Source of the DNA: Devosia limi DSM 17137
GTDB taxonomy: Bacteria > Pseudomonadota > Alphaproteobacteria > Rhizobiales > Devosiaceae
Assembly (NCBI RefSeq): GCF_900128975.1
Contig: NZ_FQVC01000006.1
Coordinates: 1-64,000, forward strand
Reading direction: 5' to 3'
DNA: 64,000 nt
This document shows positions 36,108-46,112 of this stretch, piece after piece (the first letter of the stretch is position 1; each line of letters opens with the position of its first letter). A model generated the notes under the pieces. The model did not search any database. It saw only the letters and a program-made list of their open reading frames with translations, and was not told where the DNA came from. The position numbers were made by a program, and so were the translations under genes.

Positions 36108-36751
36108 TGGCCTGGACGCGTGAAGACATGGCGGCCCGCGCGGCTGCGGAACTGCGTGACGGCTACTACGTCAATCTCGGTATCGGCATTCCGACGCTGG
36201 TTGCCAACTATATCCCGGCGGGGATCGATGTGCGGCTGCAGAGCGAAAACGGCATGCTGGGCATGGGCCCGTTTCCGCTGGACGGCGAGGAAGACGCCGA
36301 CCTGATCAATGCCGGCAAGCAGACCATTACCGAACTCGACCTGACGAGCTTTTTCTCCAGCGCCGACAGCTTTGGCATGATCCGGGGCGGCCATATCGAC
36401 CTGTCGATCCTGGGCGCCATGCAGGTGGCCGAGAATGGCGACCTGGCCAATTGGATGATCCCGGGCAAGATGGTCAAGGGCATGGGGGGCGCCATGGATC
36501 TGGTCGCCGGCGTCAAGCGTGTCGTCGTGGTGATGGAGCATGAGGCCAAGGGCGAGCCCAAGCTGCTGAAGGCATGTACCCTGCCCCTGACCGGGCAGCG
36601 CGTTGCCGACCTGGTGATCACCGATCTCGGGGTTTTCACCATCGCCCGTCGCGGCGAGACGCGCATGGTGCTGACCGAACTGGCGCCGGGCGTCAGCCTT
36701 GATGAGATCACCGCCAAGACTGAAGCCAGTTTCGTCGTCGGGCTCAACTGA
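36107..36751 (+). CDS. 3-oxoacid CoA-transferase subunit B
   Basis: 214 aa. The catalytic-Glu motif is [13 protein letters not shown] and the chain has [40 protein letters not shown] and [19 protein letters not shown]. Forms the active heterodimer with subunit A. Sequence alone does not separate acetoacetate (Sco/Ato) from 3-oxoadipate (PcaIJ) transferases; the thiolase that follows fits either. Confidence 0.94.
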   Translation: MAWTREDMAARAAAELRDGYYVNLGIGIPTLVANYIPAGIDVRLQSENGMLGMGPFPLDGEEDADLINAGKQTITELDLTSFFSSADSFGMIRGGHIDLSILGAMQVAENGDLANWMIPGKMVKGMGGAMDLVAGVKRVVVVMEHEAKGEPKLLKACTLPLTGQRVADLVITDLGVFTIARRGETRMVLTELAPGVSLDEITAKTEASFVVGLN

Positions 36752-36762
36752 GGGGCTTTGCC

Positions 36763-37941
36763 ATGAGTGATATTGTCATTGTTTCGGCAGCGCGCACGCC
36801 GGTGGGCTCGTTCATGGGAGCGCTGGCCAGCGTGCCGGCGCACCAGTTGGGCGCCGTGGCGATCGGGGCGGCGCTGCAGCGGGCGGGCGTTGATCCCGCT
36901 AGCGTGGATGAAGTGATCCTTGGACAGGTGCTGACGGCAGCGCAGGGGCAGAACCCGGCGCGGCAGGCAGCAATGGCCGCAGGCATGGGTCACGCGGCGA
37001 CGGCGTGGAGCCTCAATCAGGTCTGCGGCTCGGGACTGCGCGCTGTGGCACTCGGCATGCAGCAGATTGCGCAAGGGGATGCAGGGATCGTGGTGGCGGG
37101 CGGGCAGGAATCGATGTCGCTGTCGCCGCATGCGCAATATCTGCGGACGCCGACCAAGATGGGGCCGGTGACGCTGGTCGATACGATGACCGTTGATGGT
37201 CTGATCGACGCGTTTGGCGGCTATCACATGGGGATCACCGCCGAGAACGTGGCGCGGCAGTTCGGCATCGACAGGCAGGCGCAGGATGGGTTTGCACTGG
37301 AGTCGCAGGTCAAGGCAGCGCAGGCGCAGGCGGCGGGGCGGTTTGTGGCCGAGATTGCTCCGGTCACCGTCGCCGGGCGGAAGGGCGAAGTGATCGTCGA
37401 TGCCGATGAGTATATTCGCACGGATGCCAATGCCGAGGCGCTGGCCAAGCTGCGGCCGGCATTTGACAAGGCGGGTACGGTGACGGCGGGCAATGCATCG
37501 GGGATCAATGATGGCGCGGCGGCGCTGGTCTTGATGCATGCCGACGAAGCGCAGCGACGCGGGCTGACGCCGCTGGCCCGGATTGCTTCCTGGGCGACAG
37601 CGGGCGTTGATCCGGCCTTGATGGGAACCGGGCCGATCCCGGCTTCGACCAAGGCCCTGCAAAAGGCGGGCTGGCAGGCAGCCGATCTGGACCTGATCGA
37701 GGCCAATGAGGCGTTTGCGGCGCAGGCCTGCGCGGTCAATCAGCAGATGGGCTGGGACCCGGATCGGGTCAATGTCAATGGCGGCGCCATTGCCATCGGC
37801 CACCCGATTGGCGCATCGGGCGCGCGCATCCTCGTGACACTGCTGCATGAAATGGGCCGTCGCGGCGCCCGCAAGGGTCTCGCGACGCTGTGCATTGGCG
37901 GCGGCATGGGCGTAGCGCTTTGCGTCGAGGCTGACGCCTAA
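36763..37941 (+). CDS. Acetyl-CoA acetyltransferase (thiolase)
   Basis: 392 aa. Catalytic Cys in [15 protein letters not shown] (nucleophile, near residue 89), His in the NEAFAAQ region, and C-terminal [17 protein letters not shown] with [15 protein letters not shown] (second Cys). Closest in pattern to biosynthetic/degradative acetoacetyl-CoA thiolases (AtoB/PhaA). With the CoA transferase it would activate acetoacetate and cleave it to two acetyl-CoA. The stop overlaps the convergent ABC ATPase stop by four bases. Confidence 0.94.
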   Translation: MSDIVIVSAARTPVGSFMGALASVPAHQLGAVAIGAALQRAGVDPASVDEVILGQVLTAAQGQNPARQAAMAAGMGHAATAWSLNQVCGSGLRAVALGMQQIAQGDAGIVVAGGQESMSLSPHAQYLRTPTKMGPVTLVDTMTVDGLIDAFGGYHMGITAENVARQFGIDRQAQDGFALESQVKAAQAQAAGRFVAEIAPVTVAGRKGEVIVDADEYIRTDANAEALAKLRPAFDKAGTVTAGNASGINDGAAALVLMHADEAQRRGLTPLARIASWATAGVDPALMGTGPIPASTKALQKAGWQAADLDLIEANEAFAAQACAVNQQMGWDPDRVNVNGGAIAIGHPIGASGARILVTLLHEMGRRGARKGLATLCIGGGMGVALCVEADA

Positions 37942-38675
37942 AGCGCGCTCGCGGCGAGGAAGTCGCGGGTATAGGCCTCATTGAGGTCGCGGTTGCGGAG
38001 TTGCTCGCGCGTCAGGGTTTCGACCACCTTGGCGTGCTGCATCACCATCAGGCGATCGCACATATAGGACACGACAGCCAGATTGTGGCTGACGATGGCG
38101 AAGCTCAGGCCAAGCTCCTGGCGCAGGCGATTGAGCAGGTTGAGAATCTCGGCCTGGATCGACACGTCGAGCGCCGAGGTGGGTTCATCGAGCAGCAGCA
38201 GCTTGGGCGATAGCGCCAGGGCCCGGGCGATGGCAACGCGCTGACGCTGGCCACCGGACAGCTCATGGGGATAGCGATAGGCAAATTTGCTACCCAATCC
38301 GATCAGATCGAGCAATTCCATGGTGCGCGCTTCGGCATTGGGGAGGCCATGGATGCGCATGGGTTCAGCGATGGCGCGGCCAATCTGGTGGCGCGGGTGG
38401 AGCGAGGCATAGGGGTCCTGGAACACCATCTGCACATGCTGGGCAAATTGCCGGCGCGGGGTCTTGGCGGCTTCCAGCCCATCGACCTGCACTGTGCCGG
38501 ACCAATCGCCGACCAGCCCCATAATGGTGCGCAGGATGGTGGACTTGCCGGAGCCGCTTTCACCCACGAGGCCAAAGCTTTCGCCCGGAGCCACGGCGAA
38601 GCTGACATTGTCGACGGCGGTGGTGGCGCCGAAGCGGACGGTGAGGTTTTCGACGGAGAGAATGGGCCTGGTCAT
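37938..38675 (-). CDS. Peptide/nickel-type ABC transporter ATPase (DppF-like)
   Basis: 245 aa from an ATG at 38675, which overlaps the upstream gene stop by four bases. Walker [12 protein letters not shown]-loop MVFQDPYASLHPRH, signature LSGGQRQR, Walker [13 protein letters not shown]. It is shorter than usual DppF (about 330 aa): the C-terminal substrate-type extension is mostly missing, ending at RDFLAASAL. Last gene of the Dpp-type operon. Confidence 0.92.
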   Translation of the reverse strand: MTRPILSVENLTVRFGATTAVDNVSFAVAPGESFGLVGESGSGKSTILRTIMGLVGDWSGTVQVDGLEAAKTPRRQFAQHVQMVFQDPYASLHPRHQIGRAIAEPMRIHGLPNAEARTMELLDLIGLGSKFAYRYPHELSGGQRQRVAIARALALSPKLLLLDEPTSALDVSIQAEILNLLNRLRQELGLSFAIVSHNLAVVSYMCDRLMVMQHAKVVETLTREQLRNRDLNEAYTRDFLAASAL

Positions 38676-39520
38676 AATTGCGTCGCCCAATCGGCTTGCC
38701 GCTGCAGGATCGCCAGCGGCTCAAGCGGTCCGTCAATGGTGGGAAGGCAGGCCAGCAGCCCGCGGGTATAGGGATGCCGGGCCTCGTTGAGGCGACCGGC
38801 CACCAGCGTCTCGACGATCTGGCCGGCATACATGACCAGCACCCGGTCGCAGAAGCGGCTGACCAATTGCAGGTCATGGCTGATGAAGATCAGACCCATC
38901 TGACGGCGGGTCACCAGTTCATCGAGGATCGACAGCACCTGCAATTGCACGGTGACGTCGAGCGCGGATGTGGGTTCGTCAGCGATCAGCAGGTCGGGCT
39001 CGCGCACCACCATCATGGCGATCATCACCCGCTGGCCCATGCCGCCCGAAAGCTCGTGCGGATAGCGATCGAACACCTGCTCGGGATCGCGGATATGCAT
39101 GGTGGCGAGAATATCGAGCGTGGTGCGGCGGGCGGCATCGCGGCTGATGCGGCGGTCACCGATGCGGATGGCTTCGACGATCTGTTCGCCGACCCGCATC
39201 ACCGGATTGAGCGAGAATTTGGGGTCCTGCAGGATCATGCCCATACGACCACCGCGCAGCTTGCGTCTCGTGCCGCGGGGGGCTTCGAGCAGGTCGATAT
39301 CGTCGAAGCGCAGCACATCGGCCTGCATGCGGGCATAGTCAGGCAACACGCCGAGCAGGGCGCGGCCAGAGAGGCTCTTGCCCGATCCGCTTTCGCCGAC
39401 CATGCCGAGCTTTTCGCGGCCAAGGGTGAAGCTGACGCCGCGCACGGCCTCGTGCAGCGAGCCGTCCTCGGTGGGAAAGGCGATGCGCAGGTTTTGGATT
39501 TCGACGAGCGGCCTGGTCAT
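38672..39520 (-). CDS. Peptide/nickel-type ABC transporter ATPase (DppD-like)
   Basis: 282 aa from an ATG at 39520 that overlaps the permease stop (ATGA). Walker [12 protein letters not shown]-loop [14 protein letters not shown], signature LSGGMGQR, Walker [13 protein letters not shown], and the terminal [12 protein letters not shown] motif typical of DppD/OppD. Partners with the shorter downstream ATPase. Confidence 0.93.
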   Translation of the reverse strand: MTRPLVEIQNLRIAFPTEDGSLHEAVRGVSFTLGREKLGMVGESGSGKSLSGRALLGVLPDYARMQADVLRFDDIDLLEAPRGTRRKLRGGRMGMILQDPKFSLNPVMRVGEQIVEAIRIGDRRISRDAARRTTLDILATMHIRDPEQVFDRYPHELSGGMGQRVMIAMMVVREPDLLIADEPTSALDVTVQLQVLSILDELVTRRQMGLIFISHDLQLVSRFCDRVLVMYAGQIVETLVAGRLNEARHPYTRGLLACLPTIDGPLEPLAILQRQADWATQL

Positions 39521-40419
39521 ATGCGGGCCTTCAGATGTGGGTCGAGCAGGTCGCGAATGGCATCGCCCAGAAGGTTGAAGCCGAGCGAGACGATGAAGAT
39601 GGCGAAGCCGGGCACCGTCGCCACCCACCACTGATCGAAGATGAACTTGCGACCAGTAGAGATCATGGCGCCCCACTCGGGCAGCGGCGGTTGCGCGCCG
39701 AGGCCGATGAAGCCGAGGCCGGCGGCGGTGAGGATGATGCCGGCCATATCCAGCGTCATGCGCACGATGACCGAGGACATGCACATCGGCATGATGTGGA
39801 AGAAGATGATGCGCATTTCGGACGCACCGGCCAGCCGCACGGCATTGACGTAATCACTGTTGCGGACGGCCAGCGCTTCGGCGCGGGCCATGCGGGCATA
39901 GGGCGGCCAGGCAGTGAGGGTGATGGCCAGAGCAGCGTTGACGATGCCCGGTCCAAGTGCGGCAACAAAGGCCAGTGCCAGCAGCAGCTTGGGCACGGCG
40001 AGGAAGACGTCGGTGACGCGCATGAACACCACGTCGAGCCAGCCGCCATAGGTGCCCGAGACGACGCCGATGAACAGGCCGATCGGCGCGGCGGTGACAA
40101 TCACCAGCCCGACGATCAGCAGGGTCAGGCGCGAGCCATAGATGACGCGGCTGAGAATATCGCGGCCCAGCTCGTCCGAGCCCAGCCAGAACTCGGGACC
40201 AGGCGGGGTCAGGCGCGCCTGCAGATTGGGCAGATAGGGATCATGAGGCGCCAGCCAGGGTGCGAAGGCGGCGCAGAACAGCAGGATGACGATGATGGCG
40301 AGGCCGAACATGCCCAGCGGATTGCGGGAGAAGCGGCGGCAGAAACTGACGACCTGCTTCCACTGCGCGGCCCGCGCGGCGCTGCCGCCGATGATTGTCG
40401 CCTGGTCGATTGTGCTCAT
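39517..40419 (-). CDS. Peptide/nickel-type ABC transporter permease (DppC-like)
   Basis: 300 aa with an N-terminal cytosolic/one-helix OppC-type stretch, then five helices; the EAA loop reads RAEALAVRNSDYVNAVRLAG. Contains APHDPYLPNLQARLTPPGPE and WLGSDELGRDILSRVIYGSR, the DppC signature around the first periplasmic loop. Inner-membrane half of the channel. Confidence 0.94.
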   Translation of the reverse strand: MSTIDQATIIGGSAARAAQWKQVVSFCRRFSRNPLGMFGLAIIVILLFCAAFAPWLAPHDPYLPNLQARLTPPGPEFWLGSDELGRDILSRVIYGSRLTLLIVGLVIVTAAPIGLFIGVVSGTYGGWLDVVFMRVTDVFLAVPKLLLALAFVAALGPGIVNAALAITLTAWPPYARMARAEALAVRNSDYVNAVRLAGASEMRIIFFHIMPMCMSSVIVRMTLDMAGIILTAAGLGFIGLGAQPPLPEWGAMISTGRKFIFDQWWVATVPGFAIFIVSLGFNLLGDAIRDLLDPHLKARI

Positions 40420-40428
40420 CGCCGGCTC

Positions 40429-41463
40429 CTAGCGGGTACGCGGGTCGAGCGTGGCATAGAGCACGTCCGACAATTGATTGAGGAAGACGAAGATGGCGCC
40501 GACGAGGAAGGTGCCGCCCAGCACTGCGTTGATATCGCCGCGGAACAGCGAGGAGGCGATGTAGCTGCCAATGCCGGGCCAGCCGAACACGGTTTCGATC
40601 AGCACCGAGCCCTCGAGCAGGCCGCCATAGGAGAGGGCAATAATGGTCACCAGCGGGATGGCGGCATTGCGCAGGGCGTGGCCGAGGACAACTTCAAACT
40701 CGTTGGCGCCCTTGAGGCGCGCCGTCAGCACATATTCCTGGGTCAGCTGATCGAGCATCAGCGAGCGGGTCATGCGCGAGATATAGGCGAGGCTGAAATA
40801 GCCGATCAGTGCCGCCGGCAGGGTGATGTGGCTGACCGCGTTCCAGAACACCTCCCATTCGCCGCGCAGGGCGCTGTCGATCAGGATGGAATTGGTGATC
40901 GGCTTGACGATGCCGACATAGAAAACGTCGATCTGGCCGGGGCCCGAGACCCAGTCGAGCTTGAAATAGAACACATAGAGGCCAACGAGGCCGAGCCAGA
41001 AGATGGGCACCGAATAACCGATCAGCCCGATAATGCGGATCAGGTGATCGGGCCACTTATCGTGCCAATAGGCCGAGGCGACGCCGGCGGGCACGCCAAG
41101 CACGATGCCGATAAACAGGCCGATGGTGGCTAGCTCAAGCGTGGCCGGAAAGAAGGTCAGCAGATCGCTGAGAACGGGGCGCGTGGTCGTGAAGGAGGTA
41201 CCAAAGTCGCCCTGCAGCAGCTTGAGCGTATAGGTGGTGAACTGCTCCCAGATCGGCTTATCCAGCCCCAGGGCGAAGTAGACCTTGTCATAGGCTTCCT
41301 GCGTGGCCTTTTCACCGACGATGGACAGCACCGGATCGATCGGGATGACGCGGCCGATGAAGAAGGTCAGCGCCACCAGCCCCAAAAGGGTGACGGCCAC
41401 TGTTGCCAGCCAGGAGGCGACGCGCCCGAGACGGTGCACATTATCTGTTGCTGAAAGCGCCAC
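40429..41463 (-). CDS. Peptide/nickel-type ABC transporter permease (DppB-like)
   Basis: 344 aa from a GTG at 41463 with AGGGTATCC upstream. Six predicted helices, the large first periplasmic loop of DppB, and LRNAAIPLVTIIALSYGGLL with ETVFGWPGIG near the C-terminus, as in the family. Partner of the DppC-like permease ten bases downstream. Confidence 0.94.
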   Translation of the reverse strand: MALSATDNVHRLGRVASWLATVAVTLLGLVALTFFIGRVIPIDPVLSIVGEKATQEAYDKVYFALGLDKPIWEQFTTYTLKLLQGDFGTSFTTTRPVLSDLLTFFPATLELATIGLFIGIVLGVPAGVASAYWHDKWPDHLIRIIGLIGYSVPIFWLGLVGLYVFYFKLDWVSGPGQIDVFYVGIVKPITNSILIDSALRGEWEVFWNAVSHITLPAALIGYFSLAYISRMTRSLMLDQLTQEYVLTARLKGANEFEVVLGHALRNAAIPLVTIIALSYGGLLEGSVLIETVFGWPGIGSYIASSLFRGDINAVLGGTFLVGAIFVFLNQLSDVLYATLDPRTR

Positions 41464-41529
41464 CGGATACCCTTGAGGCTAAAGAAAGAGACCGGCACGG
41501 CGGACAGCGCCGCCGTGCCAAAGCATGGA

Positions 41530-43119
41530 TCAGTCCTTGGTGACGTTCCAGTAGCGGTCGTCTGACAGGGTCAGGCCGAGGACGAGACCTTCGACATTGG
41601 AGCGGATGGCGACGCGGCGCACTTCCTGGAACATGTAGAGGAAGGGCGAGGTGTCGGTGTGCTCGACCTGGATTTCCTCGTACATGGTGCGGCGGGCTTC
41701 GGTGTCGTTTTCGCGCAGCGCCGCCATGGCGCGGGGCGACAGATCACCGGCATCCCAGCCGAAGCGATCGGCAAGGCTCTGCGAGCCGTCAGGTGCATCC
41801 TCGGCATTGACCGCAAAGGCCTTGGCGTTGGAGTGGGGATCCGGATAATCCGGGCCCCAGAGGCCGACCCAGACGTCGAGGTCGGCGGCGCGGTAACGCT
41901 CGAGCCATTGCTGGCCATCCACGACGAGCAGGTTCAGGTTCACCCCGACCTGCGCCATGGTGGCCTGGACCGCCTGGGCGAAATCGGTATAGGGCGGCAC
42001 GTTCCAGACCACGGCATCAAGGGTCACCGGGGTGCTGACACCACTGGCGGCGATCAGTTCCTTGGCCTTTTCGATATCGAGCGAATAGGGCGTGTAATCG
42101 GAGGCACCGAGGAAGCCGGCAGGCACCAGCGTCTGGTGGACGTCGATCGTGCCCTGCCCGATGGTCTGGGCAATGCCGTCATAGTCGACCAGATACTTCA
42201 TCGCCTTGACGAAATCGGGATTGCTCAGCGCCTCGTTACGAACATTGAGGCCCATGTAATAGATGACGCCGGAGCTGCCATCGAGGGTCTTGACGTCGGC
42301 ATTGGCCGAGATCGAGGCATGGTCATCGGGTCCGAGCTTGTTGGCGATGTCGATGTCGCCCTTTTCCAGCAGCAGGCGCTGGGCGGCGCTTTCGGGCACG
42401 TGCTGGAAGAAGACGCGCTCGACGCCGGGCGTTTCCTGCCAGAAGTTGGGGTTGGCCGACAGCAGGATGGACTGCTTTGGCTCCCAACGGGTCAACTCAA
42501 AAGGACCCGATCCGGCCGAATTGCCCTGCTTCAGCCAGGCATTGCCCCAATCGCCATCCACCTCATGCTCCTTGACCAGGACGCTATCGACGATGCCGCC
42601 GACATAGGATGAGAGGGCATAGAGCACGAACGACTCGGCATAGGGCTGACCGATGGTGAAGACAAAGGTGCTTTCGTCTATTGCCTTGATGCGCTCTTCG
42701 ACATTGTCGCTCGAGATTTCAAACTGCGTCAGCAGGAAGGCAGAACGCGAGGCCATCGCCACGACGCGGCGCAACGAATATTCGACGTCGAAGGCGGTGA
42801 CCGGATTGCCCGACGCGAATTTGGCATCGGGGTTCATCGTGAAGGTGAAGACAGTACCGTCTTCGGAGACTTCCCAGCTTTTCGCCAAGACGCCGAAAAT
42901 CTGGGTCGGATCCTTGACGTCGAAGGTCACCAGAGGCTGGTAGATCTGCTTGGCGGCCATGATGCCACCGACTTCGCCGACTTCACCGGGATCGAGCGTG
43001 ATCACGTCGTCAATTGCGTCGGCAATGACCAGGGTATCGGCGGGCGTGGCGGCAAAGCTGACGCCGGTCAGCATGGTCATGCCGAGCAGGGCTGTGGCCA
43101 GGGTCTTGGTTAGTCTCAT
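41530..43119 (-). CDS. Peptide-type ABC transporter substrate-binding protein (family 5)
   Basis: 529 aa from an ATG at 43119 with GAGGAGAG before it. Signal peptide MRLTKTLATALLGMTMLTGV, then ADTLVIADAIDDVITLDPGE and the family 5 (DppA/OppA) signature region VTAFDVEYSLRRVV. Delivers oligopeptides, opines or other small solutes to DppBC. In the cluster with an XRE-cupin regulator the ligand may be a polyamine- or amino-acid-like compound, but this is inference. Confidence 0.93.
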   Translation of the reverse strand: MRLTKTLATALLGMTMLTGVSFAATPADTLVIADAIDDVITLDPGEVGEVGGIMAAKQIYQPLVTFDVKDPTQIFGVLAKSWEVSEDGTVFTFTMNPDAKFASGNPVTAFDVEYSLRRVVAMASRSAFLLTQFEISSDNVEERIKAIDESTFVFTIGQPYAESFVLYALSSYVGGIVDSVLVKEHEVDGDWGNAWLKQGNSAGSGPFELTRWEPKQSILLSANPNFWQETPGVERVFFQHVPESAAQRLLLEKGDIDIANKLGPDDHASISANADVKTLDGSSGVIYYMGLNVRNEALSNPDFVKAMKYLVDYDGIAQTIGQGTIDVHQTLVPAGFLGASDYTPYSLDIEKAKELIAASGVSTPVTLDAVVWNVPPYTDFAQAVQATMAQVGVNLNLLVVDGQQWLERYRAADLDVWVGLWGPDYPDPHSNAKAFAVNAEDAPDGSQSLADRFGWDAGDLSPRAMAALRENDTEARRTMYEEIQVEHTDTSPFLYMFQEVRRVAIRSNVEGLVLGLTLSDDRYWNVTKD

Positions 43120-43167
43120 CGGGGTTCTCTCCTCAGGCAAATTCGGGGCCGCGCGGCATCGCGGCGC

Positions 43168-43767
43168 TCAGGGGGCAGGTGAATATTCGGCGAAGAGGCG
43201 CAAGGTGCCGACCCACAATTCAGTGGCGACAACATCGCCGATATTGCGGGAAGCATGGGGGCGCGAGGACTTGAAGTGCAGCGTGTCACCCGCCTGCAGC
43301 CGATATTCGACGCCCTCGACTTCGTAGGCCATGGCACCGGCGATCAAGTAGACGAATTCCTCGCCCTCATGGCGCATCACCTCCGACGCAAAGCCGGGGG
43401 GGACATGGGTGATGCAGGCGTTGAGCTTGGCTTCGGCAAAACCGGGTTCGAGAAACTCGTACATCGGCTCGGTCGAGCCGAGGCGGAATTTGGAGCGCTG
43501 CGCAGCGCGCGTAATCGCGTGGTGATCGCGTGCCGGAGCCAGCGACAGAAAGCGGTCGACGCTGGTTTCGAGCGCCTTGGCAACGGCATAGAGCGAGGCC
43601 AGGGAGGGGCGCGAAATATCGCGCTCGATCTGGGAGATGAAACCAACGGTCAGCCCGCTGGCTGCGGCGACTTCCTGCATGGTGAGGCCAAGCTCCTTGC
43701 GGCGCAGCCGCAAGCGCATGCCCAAGCTTGGCTCGGTCGTATCAGCCTTGACCACCGCATCCCCCAT
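43168..43767 (-). CDS. XRE-family regulator with cupin domain
   Basis: 199 aa. N-terminal XRE helix-turn-helix (GLTMQEVAAASGLTVGFISQ, IERDISRPSLASLYAVAKAL) and C-terminal cupin_2 domain (VMRHEGEEFVYLIAGAMAYE, YRLQAGDTLHFKSSRPHASR). This architecture (PuuR/SutR-like) binds a small ligand in the cupin. It lies 48 bases upstream of the binding-protein gene on the same strand and most likely controls the Dpp-type importer. Confidence 0.93.
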   Translation of the reverse strand: MGDAVVKADTTEPSLGMRLRLRRKELGLTMQEVAAASGLTVGFISQIERDISRPSLASLYAVAKALETSVDRFLSLAPARDHHAITRAAQRSKFRLGSTEPMYEFLEPGFAEAKLNACITHVPPGFASEVMRHEGEEFVYLIAGAMAYEVEGVEYRLQAGDTLHFKSSRPHASRNIGDVVATELWVGTLRLFAEYSPAP

Positions 43768-43823
43768 GAGCCCGATTTTGGGGCTTCAGTTTTAGTCAGA
43801 CTAAACAGAAGCCCGAAGCGGCG

Positions 43824-44789
43824 TCAATGTCCAAGAGGAGCATAGGAAGCCAGCGTGCGGCGCAGCGCGATATCCTCATCGATCAGCTCGGCAAAACCCA
43901 GATCGGCGCGGATGAAACTGGTATCCAGGGTGAGCGGATAGCGCAGGTCCATCGCATCGGCGCGGTCGGCCCAGACGCCCTGCCCCGCCGGCGCGGCGAC
44001 CACCGCACTATCGATATCGAGGATGGCCAACAGGTGGGTGGCCCATTGGGCGGCAGTACGGACGATATCCTGCCCGACATTGTAGGTCTTGCCGCTGGCC
44101 CTGGGGGAGAGCGCCGCCAGCACCATGGCCTCTGCCACATCCTCGACATAGCCGTAGGAATTGGGCCAGCCAAAGGCCCGCTCATCAATGGCGAAGGGTT
44201 CGCCGGGCCTGGCATTGTCAACGACCCAGCCGAAACGGCGCTGCTTGTCGGCGACACCAAAGATCATCGGCGGGCGGATCACGACCAGGTCGAGATCGGC
44301 AGCGGCCGCAGCCTCCTCCAGCACCAGCTTGTCGTAATTGTCGAACAGGTCTTCGCTGACGCCCTGGGGGCGCCGTGGATTGCCGCGATAGGGATAGCGC
44401 ATGTTGCGCAGCGGCGCGTCTTCGCTGGCGGGCGCCGGCCGGATGGGCGGTGTCTCCTTGCGGAGGAGACCGGCATAATTGGCATAGACATCGACCGAGC
44501 TGGTCAGCACGTAGCGGGCGCCTTGCCGAGCAGCGGCATTGATGACCGGCTGGGTATTGCCCAGGCTCAAAGCGAAGATATCGATGACGACCTTGACGTC
44601 ATGGGCGCCGAACACCGCGCGCAGGGCGGCTTCATCGGTCCGATCGGCGTGGGCGATCAAAACGGCTTCGGGCAGGTTCGCCGGCTCGTTGCCGCGATGA
44701 ATGACCAGCGGCCGCGCGCCGTGCGCGAGCAAGCGCAAGGCAACATGGCGCCCCAGAAACCCGCTGCCGCCAACAATAGCTACCGTCAC
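43824..44789 (-). CDS. NAD-dependent epimerase/dehydratase family protein
   Basis: 321 aa from a GTG at 44789. Rossmann GGSGFLGRHVALRLL at the N-terminus (extended SDR, G-x-x-G-x-x-G). The usual Y-x3-K catalytic pair is not clear: SSVDVYANYAG and YDKLVLEEAAAAADL are the nearest candidates, so the enzyme may be an atypical or non-catalytic member. It precedes the XRE-cupin gene by 56 bases on the same strand and may belong to the importer's operon, perhaps acting on the imported compound. Confidence 0.8.
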   Translation of the reverse strand: MTVAIVGGSGFLGRHVALRLLAHGARPLVIHRGNEPANLPEAVLIAHADRTDEAALRAVFGAHDVKVVIDIFALSLGNTQPVINAAARQGARYVLTSSVDVYANYAGLLRKETPPIRPAPASEDAPLRNMRYPYRGNPRRPQGVSEDLFDNYDKLVLEEAAAAADLDLVVIRPPMIFGVADKQRRFGWVVDNARPGEPFAIDERAFGWPNSYGYVEDVAEAMVLAALSPRASGKTYNVGQDIVRTAAQWATHLLAILDIDSAVVAAPAGQGVWADRADAMDLRYPLTLDTSFIRADLGFAELIDEDIALRRTLASYAPLGH

Positions 44790-44890
44790 CTGACCACACC
44801 CCGCTTTAGCACCGCTAAAATGACGTGTTTATCCGGGCAAGTAAAGTAGGCCGGTCTGCCGGTTCAACGACGCCTGCCCGGCCAGCCCCC

Positions 44891-45424
44891 TTACACTTGT
44901 GCGGGGAGCACCAGGCTGACCTTGAGGTCCTGGGCCGAATAGACACAGATGTCGTCGGCAAACACCCGGCCGTCGGCCACGCCGACCACCAGCTTGCCGC
45001 GCCGGACCTGGCGCATGTCGATCTCGTAGCGCACCTGTCGTGTCTCCGGCGTGATCTGCCCCCGAAACTTGACTTCACCGACACCGGACGCACGCCCCTT
45101 GCCGGGCGAGCCGGACCAGCCGAGCCAGAAGCCGACGATCTGCCACATGGCGTCCAGTCCGAGGCATCCGGGCATGACCGGATCGCCGGGGAAGTGGCAG
45201 TCGAAGAACCACAGGTCCGGCGCGATATCCAGTTCGCCGATAACCTGCCCCTTGCCGTATTGGCCGCCATCAAGGCTGATTGCGGTGATGCGGTCCATCA
45301 TCAGCATGGGTGGCGCCGGCAATTGCGCGTTGCCCGGACCGAAATAGCCGCCCTGCCCAGATCTAAGCAGGTCCTGCTTGCTGTAGGCCGACTGGGGCGT
45401 GTGAAAGGCGCTGGGGTCAAACAC
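44891..45424 (-). CDS. fabA: 3-hydroxydecanoyl-ACP dehydratase/isomerase
   Basis: 177 aa from a GTG at 45424 with AAGGAT upstream. FabA hallmarks: [17 protein letters not shown], the active His in [20 protein letters not shown] and the [15 protein letters not shown] helix with the catalytic Asp. It makes trans-2- and cis-3-decenoyl-ACP, the branch point for anaerobic-type unsaturated fatty acid synthesis. fabB, commonly next to fabA, is not adjacent here; instead a TetR gene is directly upstream on the same strand. Confidence 0.96.
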   Translation of the reverse strand: MFDPSAFHTPQSAYSKQDLLRSGQGGYFGPGNAQLPAPPMLMMDRITAISLDGGQYGKGQVIGELDIAPDLWFFDCHFPGDPVMPGCLGLDAMWQIVGFWLGWSGSPGKGRASGVGEVKFRGQITPETRQVRYEIDMRQVRRGKLVVGVADGRVFADDICVYSAQDLKVSLVLPAQV

Positions 45425-45455
45425 TGGAAGATCCTTTTGCTGCGGTGACGGACTG

Positions 45456-46076
45456 TCAGGCTGGCTGCTCGCGATGACTGAGGTCGATGCCGGCGCGCTC
45501 GGTCAGGCACAAGGCAGCCGCCATGAAGCCCCAGACCTGGTCGGTCACACGCTCAAGGTCGGGCCGCGGCTCACGCATCAAGGCGCCGATGAGCGCCTGC
45601 CGAATGCCACCAATCATCAGGGCAATGAGCAGATGAGGATCCAGCGGGCTGGCCACGACATTGTCCCGCTGCGCCGCCGCAATCATCCGGGCGCCCGCAG
45701 CCAGCTGCCGGCTGGTGAAGGCTGCCTCCACCTCCAGAACTTCCGGCGCGCGGCTCAAGGGACCAATGACCAGCGGGGCAAAGGGATGGGCGTAGTGGAA
45801 CCGCAGATAGGCCGCCACCCGCCCCTTCTCCCTGTCCGTCCAACTCCTGGAGGGCAGATCGGCACCCGTAAAGGCGGCGGCATCGAGGCGATGGTAGAAC
45901 GCCTCCACGACGCCCGCGATCAGGCCGGCCTTCGAGCCAAAATGGTGGTAGGCCAGCCCGACCGAAACCTGCGCCCGTTGCGCGACCGCCTGCATCTCCA
46001 GATGCCCCTTGCCCGCGATGAGCTCCTGCTGCGCTGCAGCGATGAGACGTGCGCGCGCTCCGCCGACAGCAGTCAT
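45456..46076 (-). CDS. TetR-family regulator, probable controller of fabA
   Basis: 206 aa from an ATG at 46076; a TTG two codons earlier is also in frame. N-terminal TetR helix-turn-helix ([40 protein letters not shown]) and an all-helical ligand domain. Thirty-one bases upstream of fabA and on the same strand, so the two are likely co-transcribed; a perfect palindrome lies just before this gene (46098-46112). The position is similar in concept to fatty-acid regulators FabR and DesT, but sequence relationship is not claimed. Confidence 0.88.
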   Translation of the reverse strand: MTAVGGARARLIAAAQQELIAGKGHLEMQAVAQRAQVSVGLAYHHFGSKAGLIAGVVEAFYHRLDAAAFTGADLPSRSWTDREKGRVAAYLRFHYAHPFAPLVIGPLSRAPEVLEVEAAFTSRQLAAGARMIAAAQRDNVVASPLDPHLLIALMIGGIRQALIGALMREPRPDLERVTDQVWGFMAAALCLTERAGIDLSHREQPA

Positions 46077-46097
46077 GCTCAATTCGCCTTCTCTGAA

Positions 46098-46112
46098 CTG
46101 AATTCAATTCAG
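46098..46112. promoter_or_regulatory. TetR operator palindrome
   Basis: CTGAATT-C-AATTCAG is a perfect 7-1-7 inverted repeat 22 bases before the TetR ATG. TetR-family repressors bind such palindromes in their own promoters. It is not seen elsewhere by eye in the window. Confidence 0.72.
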
